DNA of 64,000 nucleotides from a bacterium (GCA_030426805.1 JAUHXU010000002.1:744001-808000), one strand, 5' to 3'. Counted from the stretch's first letter, positions 8,621 to 18,104 are shown. Made by a program: numbers and translations. The notes: generated by a model not told the origin, from the sequence alone.

Positions 8621-9640
8621 CTACGGGGCGAGTTGCGTGCCCGAGGTGTTCGAGCACGACACGATCGAACCGTTGATGCCGACCGCGGCGTGGTAGACCT
8701 TCACGCCGACCAGCACCGGGAAGTTCGGCGGCTGGAAGAGCGGGGTCGCGCTTCCGTTGGCAGCGACTTGTCCGGCGTAGTTCGTGAACAGCGGCGCGCC
8801 GACGGTCTGCGATGCCTGGAACACGCCGTCGAGATCGAGCGCGATCGTGCACGAGGGCGTGGCCGGCAGCGGGAACGGCGTCTGGCCGAGCGAGGCGGCG
8901 AGGATGTAGGTGCCGCCCGGCGTGAACCCGGTGAGGAAGATCGGCGAGGGAGTGCCGAGCTTCGCGGTCTCCGGCGCGACGCACACGTGGCTCGTCGTAT
9001 ACGTGAGCCGCGTCTTCAGCCCCGAACTCGAGCTGGGGGAGCCGGTCGTCGCGACGAAGTTGTCGGCCGACGTCGTGTTCGACCAGACGCGCGCGATCCC
9101 CGGATCCGAGTGGCACGAGCTGCCGCCGGCCGTGTTCTGGCCGCGGTAGCGGATCTCGAGCACGATCGCGCTTTGGCCGTCCCAGCCGAAGTGGGAGTCG
9201 AGGCCGAAGTCGTTCCACGTGCTGGCCGCTCCGCCCCACGTGATGCCGGACACGCGATTGATCAGGTTCGTCGGGACCGGGCCGAGCTCCGCCGCGTAGG
9301 TCGCGCTCGGCGTCGTCGTGACCGTCGACGTCGTGTTGAACGTCGACATCGTGTTCAGGTGCGACATGCGCAACTGGAAGTCGGCCGAGCACACGAACTG
9401 GGTCGAGCTCGTCGGCGCGAGCGCGACATCCGTGATCTTCAGCGGCGTGCCGGTCGGCAGGTCACTGGCCAGGGGGTTCAGGATCTGGATGAAGCGCCCC
9501 GTCGTCGACGAGAAGTTCATCGGCCAGCTGTTGCCTCCGCCCGTCGTCGGCGTGTTGCTCGGGAAGTGCCCGAAGTTCTGCGCCAACGCGGGGGCAGCGA
9601 GGAGCCCCGCGATCGCGGCGCTCAAGACGATTTTCTTCAC
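8621..9640 (-). CDS. Secreted protein, six-member paralog family (copy 4)
   Basis: A 339-residue exported protein of unknown function. GTG at 9640 is favoured: GGAG lies 9 nt upstream and the signal peptide VKKIVLSAAIAGLLAAPALAQ follows at once. An in-frame ATG at 9664 would add eight residues. The mature part begins NFGHFPSNTPTTGGGNSW. Two oddities are visible: a short internal duplication in the MSHLN-TST segment (TMSTFNTTSTVTTT), and Val replacing Cys in the LGPCPTNLI block (LGPVP). The C-terminal beta module is nearly identical to that of copy 5, the gene immediately upstream, so one copy has probably converted the other. With a gap of only 49 nt after copy 5 it is likely cotranscribed with it. 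Confidence 0.85.
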   Translation of the reverse strand: MKKIVLSAAIAGLLAAPALAQNFGHFPSNTPTTGGGNSWPMNFSSTTGRFIQILNPLASDLPTGTPLKITDVALAPTSSTQFVCSADFQLRMSHLNTMSTFNTTSTVTTTPSATYAAELGPVPTNLINRVSGITWGGAASTWNDFGLDSHFGWDGQSAIVLEIRYRGQNTAGGSSCHSDPGIARVWSNTTSADNFVATTGSPSSSSGLKTRLTYTTSHVCVAPETAKLGTPSPIFLTGFTPGGTYILAASLGQTPFPLPATPSCTIALDLDGVFQASQTVGAPLFTNYAGQVAANGSATPLFQPPNFPVLVGVKVYHAAVGINGSIVSCSNTSGTQLAP

Positions 9641-9689
9641 TTGGATTTTCTCCGTAGGGTTCATCGGATAGGCAAACGTATCGGTGTGG

Positions 9690-10688
9690 CTACGGCGCGA
9701 GTTCGGTGCCCGAGGTGTTCGAGCACGACACGATCGAACCGCTGATTCCGACGGCTGCGTGGTACACCTTGACGCCGACCAGGACCGGGAAGTTCGGCGG
9801 CCGGAAGGTCGGGGTTGCGGTGCCGTTTGCGGCGACCTGGCCGGTGTAGTTCGTGAATAGCGGCGCGCCGACGGTCTGGGACGCCTGGAATACCCCGTCG
9901 AGGTCGAGCGCGATCGTGCACGAGGGCGTGGCCGGCAGCGGGAACGGCGTCTGGCCGAGCGACGCTGCGAGGATGTAATTGCCGCCGGGCGTGAATCCGG
10001 TGAGTCGGATCGGCGACACGGTGGCGAGCTTTGCGGTCTCGGGTGCGAGGCACACGTGGCTCGTCGTGTAGGTGAGTCGCGTCTTGAGCGCACCCGACGC
10101 GCTCGACCGGCCCGTCGTCGAGGCGAAGTTGTCGACCGTCGTCGTGTTCGACCACACGCGCGGAATCACGTCGGAGCGGCATGAGCTGCCGCCAGCGGTG
10201 CTCTGGCCGCGGTAGCGGATCTCGAGAAGGATGGTGCTCTGGCCGTCCCAGCCGAAGCTGCTGTCGATGCCGAAGTCATTCCATGCGTTTGCGGTTCCGC
10301 CCCACGTGATTCCGGACACCCGGTTGATCAGGTTCGTCGGGCACGGACCGAGATCACTCGCGTAGTTGATGTTGGGAATCGTCGTGAACGTCGACGTCGT
10401 GTTCAGGTGCGACATGCGCATCTGGAAGTCGCTCGAGCACATGAACTGCGTCGTTGCGGTCGGCGAGAACGCGACGTCGGTGATTCTCAGCGGCGTGCCG
10501 GTCGGCAGGTCGCTGTTTGCGGGAATCAAGAACTGTACGAAACGCCCCGTCGTCGACGAGAAGTTCATCGGGAAGCTGTTGCCGCCGCCGGTGGTCGGCG
10601 TGTTGCTCGGGAAGTGACCGAAGTTCTGGGCGAACGCCGGGCCGACGAGGAGCGCCGCGATCGCGGCGCTCATGGCGATTCTCTTCAC
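9690..10688 (-). CDS. Secreted protein, six-member paralog family (copy 5)
   Basis: A 332-residue exported protein. GTG at 10688 follows GGAGG by 5 nt and opens the signal peptide VKRIAMSAAIAALLVGPAFAQ. The ATG four codons earlier lies inside the SD. It contains FGHFPSNTPTTGGGNS, STTGRFVQFL, LRITDVAF, MRMSHLNTTSTFTT, LGPCPTNLINRVSG, FGWDGQS, LEIRYRG and CLAPETAK, then a C-terminal module with LPATPSCTIALDLDGVF. It forms a two-gene unit with copy 4. In copies 4 and 5 the second cysteine of the DFGTDCDFGWDG block is replaced (DSSFGWDG here, DSHFGWDG in copy 4). Function unknown. Confidence 0.85.
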   Translation of the reverse strand: MKRIAMSAAIAALLVGPAFAQNFGHFPSNTPTTGGGNSFPMNFSSTTGRFVQFLIPANSDLPTGTPLRITDVAFSPTATTQFMCSSDFQMRMSHLNTTSTFTTIPNINYASDLGPCPTNLINRVSGITWGGTANAWNDFGIDSSFGWDGQSTILLEIRYRGQSTAGGSSCRSDVIPRVWSNTTTVDNFASTTGRSSASGALKTRLTYTTSHVCLAPETAKLATVSPIRLTGFTPGGNYILAASLGQTPFPLPATPSCTIALDLDGVFQASQTVGAPLFTNYTGQVAANGTATPTFRPPNFPVLVGVKVYHAAVGISGSIVSCSNTSGTELAP

Positions 10689-10742
10689 TGCATCCTCCAC
10701 ACGGTTTGGCGACCACGATGTCGCGCATTGGGGCCGGGCGGT

Positions 10743-10790
10743 CCCGGACCATCTACATCTCTAAGTAGATGGTACCGGGCGTTTTTCGGA
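10743..10790. other. Long hairpin with T5 tract in a promoter region
   Basis: CCCGG-ACCATCTAC (10743-10756) pairs with GTAGATGGT-a-CCGGG (10765-10779), with one bulged A and an 8-nt loop. On the plus strand it is followed by CGTTTTTCGG, as in an intrinsic terminator, but no plus-strand gene precedes it. On the minus strand it overlaps the -10 box and early leader of copy 5, so it could instead be a regulatory structure. Confidence 0.45.
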
Positions 10791-10798
10791 CCTGTCAA
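10769..10798 (-). promoter_or_regulatory. Putative promoter of paralog copies 5 and 4
   Basis: Minus strand: TTGACA (10798-10793), an 18-bp spacer, TACCAT (10774-10769). The same boxes and spacing occur before copy 3. Confidence 0.55.
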
Positions 10799-10848
10799 CG
10801 TTCGTAGTCGATAAGCCGGGTGGGCGTGAAGCGATTTCCGTGCGGAGG

Positions 10849-10878
10849 CAGCGACCGGAGGGCTGCCTCCGGTCGCTG
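10849..10878 (-). terminator. Perfect 13-bp stem-loop after paralog copy 6
   Basis: 10849-10861 pairs with 10866-10878 around a 4-nt loop, 12 nt beyond the stop at 10891. There is no U tract, which is common for terminator-like hairpins in very GC-rich genomes. Confidence 0.6.
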
Positions 10879-10890
10879 GGCATCACGCGA

Positions 10891-11880
10891 TCAGGGGACG
10901 AGCTGGGTGCCCGACGTGTTCGTGCAGTTCACGACCGACGTGTTGATGCCGATCGCGGCGTGGTAGACGCACAGACCGGCGAGTGCCGGGATCGCCGGCG
11001 GGGCGAACTGAGCGGTCGCGAAGCCGCTCGGGCCGACGACGCCGACGTAGTTCGTGAAGATCGGCGCGCCGACGGTCTGGGACGCCTTGAAGACGCCGTC
11101 GAGGTCGAGGGCTAGCGAGCAGCCGGCGCTCGGTACCGGGAACGGCGTCTGTCCGAGCGACGCGGCGATGATGTAGGTCTCACCCGGCGTGAAGCCGGCG
11201 AGTGCCACGTTGGACGCGCTGCCGATGCGCGTCGTCGCGTCGGTGATGCAGATGTGATCGGTGACGTACTCCAGCCGGCAGACGAGGCCGAGCGTCGTCG
11301 CCGCGAAGTTGCCGGTCGCCGCCGAGTAGTTGTCGATCGACGTGACGTTCGACCATGCGCGCGGAATCGACGTATCCGAGTGGTTCCGAATGCTCGACGT
11401 CTTGCCGCGGTAGCGGATCTCGACGCAGATGTTGCTCTTGCCGTCCCAGCCGAACGTCGCGTCGGGGTTGAAGTCGCTCCACTGCGCCGTGCCGACCGGC
11501 GTGTAGGTGTAGCCGTTGGTCCGCTCGATCAGGTTCGTCGGGCAGGGCACCTGGTTCGACGCGAACATCGAGCTCGGGCTCGACAGCGTCGGCGTGTTCG
11601 ACATGCGCATTTGGAAGTCGCCGGTGCAGCTGAACTGCACGCCGCTCGACGCCGACAGCGCGATGTTCACGATCTTCAGCGGGCCCGCCGGTAGCAGCGT
11701 GCCGTCGAGGAATTGCTGGAAGCGCCCCGTCGTCGAGGAGAACGAGAACGGCCAGCTGTTCGTGCCGGTGCCGGTCGCCGTCGCGAGCGACGAACTCGGC
11801 CAAGCGACGTAGTTCGGTTGCGCGACGATCGGTGCGCTCAGCGCGCCGATCAGCAGCAGGGCGATCGTGAGTTTCTTCAC
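10891..11880 (-). CDS. Secreted protein, six-member paralog family (copy 6, divergent)
   Basis: A 329-residue exported protein. GTG at 11880 has GGAG six nt upstream and starts the signal peptide VKKLTIALLLIGALSAPIVAQ. It is the most divergent member: the mature N-terminus is PNYVAWPSSSLATATGTG instead of FGHFPSNTPTTGG. It keeps FSSTTGRFQQFL, LKIVNIAL, DFQMRMSNTP, PCPTNLIERTNGY, FGWDGKSN, EIRYRG and the C-terminal module (YIIAASLGQTPFPVPSAGC). The shared region therefore defines the family core as roughly residues 55-329. Function unknown. Confidence 0.85.
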   Translation of the reverse strand: MKKLTIALLLIGALSAPIVAQPNYVAWPSSSLATATGTGTNSWPFSFSSTTGRFQQFLDGTLLPAGPLKIVNIALSASSGVQFSCTGDFQMRMSNTPTLSSPSSMFASNQVPCPTNLIERTNGYTYTPVGTAQWSDFNPDATFGWDGKSNICVEIRYRGKTSSIRNHSDTSIPRAWSNVTSIDNYSAATGNFAATTLGLVCRLEYVTDHICITDATTRIGSASNVALAGFTPGETYIIAASLGQTPFPVPSAGCSLALDLDGVFKASQTVGAPIFTNYVGVVGPSGFATAQFAPPAIPALAGLCVYHAAIGINTSVVNCTNTSGTQLVP

Positions 11881-12158
11881 AGGTACTCCATTCACCAGAT
11901 TCACCGGGTACGGAACCGGATTGCCCGATCCCGCACGAGACGTAGCCACTGCCCATTCACGACTCGAACCCATCACAATTCGAAATGGGGCACGATCCGA
12001 AATGGGCGCCGGCACACACAACACCGGCACGGCTCTACACACTCGATTGTCCCTGCGCGCGGCGCGTCCCACGGCGCGCGCGTCGTATCTCGCCGCCGAG
12101 GCTACTCCATCGCGGGGCGCGGGTCAATGCGCGCCCACCGACGTGGTGCGCCGCGCCG

Positions 12159-12188
12159 TTGACGTGAGCCGGTCTGTCACGCTACCGT
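12159..12188 (+). promoter_or_regulatory. Putative promoter of the triple-propeller gene
   Basis: TTGACG (12159-12164), an 18-bp spacer and TACCGT (12183-12188) match the N18 promoter style of the paralog family. The leader to the ATG would be about 145 nt and would include the GT repeat. Confidence 0.45.
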
Positions 12189-12260
12189 AGGGGCGAGTGA
12201 TACCTAAGGGGGCCCTCGGGGGTGGGCCGGCGAGTAGATCACGGCGACGACTGTCGCAAC

Positions 12261-12282
12261 GTGTGTGTGTGTGTGTGTGTGT
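12261..12282 (+). repeat. (GT)11 dinucleotide repeat
   Basis: Eleven uninterrupted GT units lie in the leader of the 12339 gene. A reading frame from a GTG at 12222 runs through the repeat as Val-Cys codons and joins the gene in frame. Confidence 0.95.
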
Positions 12283-12338
12283 CTGCGATCGACCGTACCC
12301 CCGGTATGCCCGGCTGCCGATCGGAGATCCACCTCGCC

Positions 12339-15300
12339 ATGATCGTGCCGACGATTCGAGTCCGCGTTGCGTCCTTTTCTCTCCTGTGCGTCCTCGGCGC
12401 CGTGACACTCGCCGAAGCGCAGGCGCCGCCGGCGATCGAGTCGACGGCGTTCCGTCCGCGATCGCGAGCGGACGTGCACTTCCGCCGCCTCGACGCGGAT
12501 CGCACCGGGATCGCGTTCACCTATCGGTGGCAACCGCCCGAGCGGTATCGCAAGGAACTGCCGAACTCCGTCGTCGGGAGCGGTGTGTGCATCGGCGATT
12601 ACGACGCGGACGGTCGGCCCGATCTGTTCCTCACCCGTGCGACGGGCGGCGCACGCCTCTACCGCAACGTCGGCGACTTCCGATTCGAGGACGCGACTCG
12701 ACCGGCGGGGCTCGCGGGCGAGACGCAGTGGTCCACCGGGGCGGCGTTCGTCGACGTCGACGGAGACGGCGATCTCGATCTATACGTGTGCAGCTACGAT
12801 GCGCCGAACCGGCTGTGGGTCAACCAGGGCGACGGGACGTTCGTCGAGCGCGCGAAAGCGTTCGGTCTCGACTTCTCGGGCGCGAGCGTCATGGCGGCAT
12901 TCGCGGACTACGATCGTGACGGCGACCTGGATTGTTACTTGCTGACGAATCGCCTGTCGGTCGTCGCCGACGACGTGCCGGTCGCGATCATCACCGGGCC
13001 GGACGGCGTCCAGCGTCTCGAAGATCCCGCGAAGCGCGAGTTCATCAAGTTGATCCGCCGCGCCGACGGCTCGACCGTTCGTGCGCTCGCGGGGCAGTTC
13101 GATCGGCTCTACCGCAACGACGGCGGGACGTTCACCGACGTGTCGAAGGCCGCGGGCATCGACGGTGCGGACTACGGTCTCGGCGTCGTCTGGTGGGATT
13201 ACGACGACGACGGCTTCCCGGATCTCTACGTGTCGAACGACTTCATGGGAGACGATCGGCTCTACCACAACGACGGCGACGGTACGTTCACCGAGCGCAG
13301 CGCGGAAGCGTTCGGCCAGACCCCGTGGTACTCGATGGGCAACGACGTCGGCGACATCGACGGCGACGGCCGGCTCGACCTGATCACCGCCGACATGGCG
13401 GGCACGACTCACTACAAGTCGAAGATGAGCATGGGGGACATGAGCGACGACGCGTGGTTCCTCACGTTTCCGACGCCGCGCCAGGTGATGAAGAACTGTG
13501 TGCAACTCAACACCGGCACCCCGCGCTTCCTCGAGGTCGCGTCGCTCTGCGGCCTCGCGAAGTCGGACTGGACGTGGACGGTCAAGTTCGCCGATCTCGA
13601 CGACGACGGGCGACTCGACGTGTTCGTCTCCAACGGGATGACGCGCGAGTGGCTCAACAGCGATCTCGCCAACGAGGCCGCGAAGCTCGGCTCCGCGAAC
13701 TCCGACCCCGTTCAGGCGTTCTGGGCGAAGCAGCAGCTGCAGCGCGACGTCAATACCGCCTACCGCAATCGCGGCGACCTTCGGTTCGAGGAGGTCGGGC
13801 GCGCGTGGGGCCTGGCCCACGAGGGCGTCAGCTTCGGTGCGGCGCTCGGCGACCTCGACGGCGACGGCGATCTCGACCTCGTCGTGAGCAACTTCGAGGA
13901 GCCGGTCAGCGTCTACCGCAACGACGGCGCGACCGGAAATGCGATCCACGTGCGGTTGGCCGGGGCGGATGCCAATCGCTTCGGCCTCGGCGCTCGCGTT
14001 CGCGTCACGGCCGGTGGGCGCACCCAGACGCACGCGCTCACGTCCGCGCGCGGCTTCATGTCGTCCGACGAGCCGATGATCCACGTCGGGCTCGGCGATG
14101 CAACGACGGTCGAGCGACTCGAGGTCCTCTGGCCTCGTGGACGCAAGCAGGTGTTCGAAGGGCTCGCTGCCGGACACGCGTACACGGTGCACGAACCGGC
14201 CGATGCAGCGCCGGACACCGGCGCGCGGCGACCGGAGTCCAAGACGTGGTTCGCGCCGGCGCCGGCCCTCGGTCAATTGCGCCATCGCGAGAAGGCGTTC
14301 GACGACTTCCGGATTCAGCCGCTCTTGCCGAACAAGCTCACGCACGGCGGTCCGGGTGTCGCGGTCGGCGATGCGAACGGCGACGGCATCGATGACGTCT
14401 ATCTCGCCGGGGCGTCCGGGCAGCCGGGAATGCTCCTCTACGGAAAGGGCGGTGGTGCGTTTCGGTGGGGCAGCAACATGCCGTTCGACCGAGACCGTCG
14501 CGCCGAGGAGATCGCGCCGCTGTTCTTCGACGCCGACGGCGACGGGGACCTGGACCTCTACGTGAGCCACGGGAGCTACGAGTTCGACCCGGCCGACCCC
14601 GTGCTCGCGGATCGCCTCTACCTGAACGACGGCCGCGGTCGCTTCTCGACCGCGCCGCCGGGCACGATTCCGGATCTGCGCGACGCGGGCTCGGCGGTCG
14701 CGGCGTGCGACTTCGACCGCGACGGGGACCTCGATCTGTTCGTCGGCAGCCGCCTGCGCCCGGAGCAGTATCCGACGACCCCGAGCAGTCGTCTGCTCCG
14801 CAACGACGGGGGGGTGTTCCGTGACGTGGCCGCCGCCCACGACGCGACGCTCCGCCGCGCGGGGATGGTGACCGGCGCAGTCTGGTCGGACGTCGACGAC
14901 GACGGCTGGGTCGACTTGCTGGTCGCCGTCGAGTACGGCCCGATCCGCCTGTTTCGCAACGAGCGTGGCCGGTTGGTCGACCGCACCGATGCCGCCGGCC
15001 TCGCGCACTACACCGGCTGGTGGAACGGGATCTGCGCCGGGGACGTCGACGGCGACGGGGACGTCGACTTCGCCGTCACGAACTTCGGCCTCAACACGAA
15101 GTATCACCCGTCGAAGAAGAAGCCACAGCGCATCTACTACGCCGACACCGAAGGCACCGGCTTGCAGAACATCGTCGAGGCGAAGAAGGACTCGAGCGGG
15201 ACGCTTCTCCCGGTCCGCGGCAAGAGCTGTTCGCAGAACGCGCAGCCGTTCATCCGCGAACGCTTCCCGCGCTACCACGACTTCGCGACTGCGAACATGG

Positions 15301-18104
15301 GCGAGATCTACTCCGACGCGTGCCTGGACGCGGCGTTCGTCGTCGAGGCGACCACGCTCGAGTCCGGCGTCCTGCTGAACGACGGAAAGGGCCGCTTCAC
15401 GTTCTCGGCCCTCCCCCGGATCGCGCAGGCGACCACATCGTTCGGCGCCGCGTTCACGGACGTCGACGGCGACGGCGCGCTCGACCTCTACATCGTGCAG
15501 AACTTCTTTCACCCGCAGCCGGAGACGCCGCGGATGGACGGCGGGGTGAGCCTGCTGTTGAAGGGCGACGGCACCGGGCGATTCGCGCCGGTCGGCCCGG
15601 CGACGTCCGGCCTCCTCGTGCCGGGCGACGGACGCTCGGTCGTGCTGTGCGATCTCGATGCTGACGGCCGCGAAGACGTCGTCGTGACGACGAACGACGG
15701 CCCGGTGCAGGCGTTCGTGAATCGAATCGGTGCGGGCAAGCCGGTCCGCGTGCGATTGCGGGGCGGGCAGGGCAATCCGACCGGCATCGGCGCCCGAGTA
15801 ACCGCGCACGTCACGGGGCTCCGTCCGCAGGTTCGCGAGGTCGCGGCCGGTCAGGGCTACCTCGGTCAGTCGGTCGCGACGCTCGTCTTCGCCGGCGGCG
15901 CCGAGGGCCGCGTCGAGTCGATCGAGGTCCGCTGGCCCGACGGCAGCCGATCCAAGCACGACGCGCCGACGGGCGATCCGATCGTGCTCACCCGTCCGGC
16001 CGATGCAGCGCCCGGTGAGCGCGGCACGCCCGACGCCCGCTGGTCGCACGCAGCGATGGTCGGCTTGCTCGAGGACTTGCACGCGGTCGAGCCGCGCGAC
16101 CTGGTGCGCCTGCGCTCCGACGAGCACGAGTTGCGCCGGCGGGTCGCCGCGGCCGCCGGCGCGCGGGCGGAGCGCATCGCCCGACTGATCGAACTGGCCC
16201 AACTCGAGCTTCGACTCGGTCGCGAGCGCGAGGCGATCGCGCTCCTCGAGGACGCCGATCGGCTCGCGCGCGACGGCGGCAAGGCGCTCGCGAAGAGCGC
16301 CGCACGGACCGCGTTCGAACTCGGCGTCGCCTACTTGCGGCTGGCCGAGCGCGAAAACTGCTGCGCGATGAACCGGCCCGGGAGTTGCATCTTGCCGCTC
16401 GCCGGCGAGGCGTTGCACACGAAGCCCGAGGGGTCGCGGCGCGCGGTCGCGTGCTTCGAGCGCGTCATCGCCGCGACGCCGCCGGACGAGGACCAGCACT
16501 TGCGCGCCGTGTGGCTGCTGAACGTCGCGCACATGACGTTGGGCTCGCACCCGGCGGGCGTGCCGGCGTCGGCGCGAATCCCGCTCGCGTCGCTTGGCGA
16601 GCCGGCGCCGTTCGCGCGGTTCCGGAACGTCGCCCGCGCCCGCGGCGTCGACACGTTCAGCGCGTCGGGTGGGGCGATCGGTGACGACTTCGACGGCGAC
16701 GGCGACGTCGATCTCGTCGTGTCGACGCACGACTCCGCCGGACAACTCCGGTTCTTCGCGAACGACGGAACCGGTGCGTTCACCGATCGTACCGACGCGG
16801 TGGGGCTCACCGGAATCGTCGGGGGGCTCAACCTCGTCCAGGCCGACTACGACAACGACGGCGACCTCGACGTGCTCGTGTTGCGCGGCGGGTGGCGGTT
16901 CCGCCGCGGGGCGTTGCCGAACTCGTTGCTCCGCAACGACGGGGGGCGGTTCACCGACGTCACGTTCGCGGCAGGCCTCGGCGACGTCCACCGGGCGACC
17001 CAGACCGCCGCGTGGGCCGACTTCGATCTCGACGGCGACCTCGACCTCTACGTCGGCAACGAGCCGATCGACGCGGTCGCCCCGTGCCAGCTCTTCGTCA
17101 ACCAGGGCGACGGGACGTTCGTCGACCGGGCCAAGGCGGCCGGGGTCGAGAACATGCGGTTCGCGAAGGCCGTCGTCTGGGGCGACTACGACGGCGACCG
17201 CTATCCCGACATCTACGTGTCGAACTACCGCGCCCCGAATCGCCTCTACCACAACAACGGCGACGGCACGTTCACCGACGTCGCGCCGAAGGCTGGCGTC
17301 GTCGAGCCGACGCAGAGCTTCCCGGCGTGGTTCTGGGACTTCGACAACGACGGGCATCTCGACATCTTCGCGTCGGCGTACGCCGGCGGCATCGCCGAGG
17401 TCGCCGCGAACGGCCTCGGCCGCCCGCGTTCGACCGAGAAGCCGCGCCTCTACCGTGGCGACGGCAAGGGCGGCTTCGAGAACGTCGCGTCGACCGTCGG
17501 TCTCGATCGGACGCACCTCGCGATGGGGGCGAACTTCGGCGACCTCGATCTCGACGGCTGGCTCGACTTCTACGTCGGCACCGGTTGGCCCGACATGCAC
17601 GAGGTGATGCCGAGCGCGATGTTCCGCAACGACGGCGGCAAGGCGTTCCGCGACGTGACGCTCGCGGGCGGATTCGGCCACTTGCAGAAGGGGCACGGCA
17701 TCGTCTTCGCCGATTTCGACGGCGACGGCGATCTCGACGTCTTCGCGCAGATGGGCGGCTTCTACCCCGGTGACAAGTTCCACGACGTGCTCTATGAGAA
17801 TCCCGGGGTCGACGCGCACTGGCTCGGCGTCGACCTGCGCGGCACCGCGTCGAACCGCTTCGGGATCGGCGCGCACGTGCGTGTCACCTTCACCGACGGC
17901 GGCCGCCAGCGGACCGTGCATCGACGCGTGAACAGTGGCGGCAGCTTCGGCGCGAATCCGCTCCGGCAGACGATCGGGCTCGGCGCCGCGGCTACCGTCG
18001 ATCGCGTCGAGGTCTTCTGGCCCAAGAGCGGTGCGACGGACGTGCTCGAGGGTGTCGCGGTCGATCGAGTCGTGAAGATTGTCGAAGGTGCCCATCCCCG
18101 ATGA
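12339..18104 (+). CDS. Giant secreted FG-GAP/ASPIC (CRTAC1-type) protein with three seven-bladed propellers
   Basis: The protein has 1,921 residues, starting at ATG 12339 with a signal peptide (SFSLLCVLGAVTLAEAQ). It contains 21 calcium-binding DxDxDG-type motifs in three blocks of seven, for example DYDADGRPD, DANGDGIDD and DFDGDGDVD. Each block fits one seven-bladed beta-propeller and is followed by an ASPIC/UnbV domain, at about residues 533-625, 1132-1225 and 1826-1915. Between propellers 2 and 3 (about 1235-1420) is a helical stretch with ENCCAMNRPGSC and EGSRRAVACFERVI, a linker also known from single-propeller CRTAC1 proteins. Most family members have one propeller plus one ASPIC domain, so this looks like a triple fusion. 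It overlaps the next gene by ATGA, so an extracellular or periplasmic partnership with the pentahaem protein is likely. Biochemical role unknown. Confidence 0.88.
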   Translation: MIVPTIRVRVASFSLLCVLGAVTLAEAQAPPAIESTAFRPRSRADVHFRRLDADRTGIAFTYRWQPPERYRKELPNSVVGSGVCIGDYDADGRPDLFLTRATGGARLYRNVGDFRFEDATRPAGLAGETQWSTGAAFVDVDGDGDLDLYVCSYDAPNRLWVNQGDGTFVERAKAFGLDFSGASVMAAFADYDRDGDLDCYLLTNRLSVVADDVPVAIITGPDGVQRLEDPAKREFIKLIRRADGSTVRALAGQFDRLYRNDGGTFTDVSKAAGIDGADYGLGVVWWDYDDDGFPDLYVSNDFMGDDRLYHNDGDGTFTERSAEAFGQTPWYSMGNDVGDIDGDGRLDLITADMAGTTHYKSKMSMGDMSDDAWFLTFPTPRQVMKNCVQLNTGTPRFLEVASLCGLAKSDWTWTVKFADLDDDGRLDVFVSNGMTREWLNSDLANEAAKLGSANSDPVQAFWAKQQLQRDVNTAYRNRGDLRFEEVGRAWGLAHEGVSFGAALGDLDGDGDLDLVVSNFEEPVSVYRNDGATGNAIHVRLAGADANRFGLGARVRVTAGGRTQTHALTSARGFMSSDEPMIHVGLGDATTVERLEVLWPRGRKQVFEGLAAGHAYTVHEPADAAPDTGARRPESKTWFAPAPALGQLRHREKAFDDFRIQPLLPNKLTHGGPGVAVGDANGDGIDDVYLAGASGQPGMLLYGKGGGAFRWGSNMPFDRDRRAEEIAPLFFDADGDGDLDLYVSHGSYEFDPADPVLADRLYLNDGRGRFSTAPPGTIPDLRDAGSAVAACDFDRDGDLDLFVGSRLRPEQYPTTPSSRLLRNDGGVFRDVAAAHDATLRRAGMVTGAVWSDVDDDGWVDLLVAVEYGPIRLFRNERGRLVDRTDAAGLAHYTGWWNGICAGDVDGDGDVDFAVTNFGLNTKYHPSKKKPQRIYYADTEGTGLQNIVEAKKDSSGTLLPVRGKSCSQNAQPFIRERFPRYHDFATANMGEIYSDACLDAAFVVEATTLESGVLLNDGKGRFTFSALPRIAQATTSFGAAFTDVDGDGALDLYIVQNFFHPQPETPRMDGGVSLLLKGDGTGRFAPVGPATSGLLVPGDGRSVVLCDLDADGREDVVVTTNDGPVQAFVNRIGAGKPVRVRLRGGQGNPTGIGARVTAHVTGLRPQVREVAAGQGYLGQSVATLVFAGGAEGRVESIEVRWPDGSRSKHDAPTGDPIVLTRPADAAPGERGTPDARWSHAAMVGLLEDLHAVEPRDLVRLRSDEHELRRRVAAAAGARAERIARLIELAQLELRLGREREAIALLEDADRLARDGGKALAKSAARTAFELGVAYLRLAERENCCAMNRPGSCILPLAGEALHTKPEGSRRAVACFERVIAATPPDEDQHLRAVWLLNVAHMTLGSHPAGVPASARIPLASLGEPAPFARFRNVARARGVDTFSASGGAIGDDFDGDGDVDLVVSTHDSAGQLRFFANDGTGAFTDRTDAVGLTGIVGGLNLVQADYDNDGDLDVLVLRGGWRFRRGALPNSLLRNDGGRFTDVTFAAGLGDVHRATQTAAWADFDLDGDLDLYVGNEPIDAVAPCQLFVNQGDGTFVDRAKAAGVENMRFAKAVVWGDYDGDRYPDIYVSNYRAPNRLYHNNGDGTFTDVAPKAGVVEPTQSFPAWFWDFDNDGHLDIFASAYAGGIAEVAANGLGRPRSTEKPRLYRGDGKGGFENVASTVGLDRTHLAMGANFGDLDLDGWLDFYVGTGWPDMHEVMPSAMFRNDGGKAFRDVTLAGGFGHLQKGHGIVFADFDGDGDLDVFAQMGGFYPGDKFHDVLYENPGVDAHWLGVDLRGTASNRFGIGAHVRVTFTDGGRQRTVHRRVNSGGSFGANPLRQTIGLGAAATVDRVEVFWPKSGATDVLEGVAVDRVVKIVEGAHPR

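Larger units (their letters stand above)
11881..12338. other. 458-bp divergent intergenic region
   Basis: No gene is seen here. It holds two direct copies of CGAAATGGG (near 11981 and 11998), a plus-strand promoter candidate (12159-12188) and a (GT)11 tract (12261-12282). No convincing promoter was found for the minus-strand gene starting at 11880; a TTGACC at 12127-12122 lacks a good -10 partner. Confidence 0.6.

Noticed and set aside
12780..18095. A 1,771-codon open frame antisense to the giant FG-GAP gene
   Set aside because: It mirrors the acidic DxDxDG codons of the sense gene in a GC-rich setting, has Val/Arg/Glu-rich low complexity and no signal or domain. It is a composition shadow.
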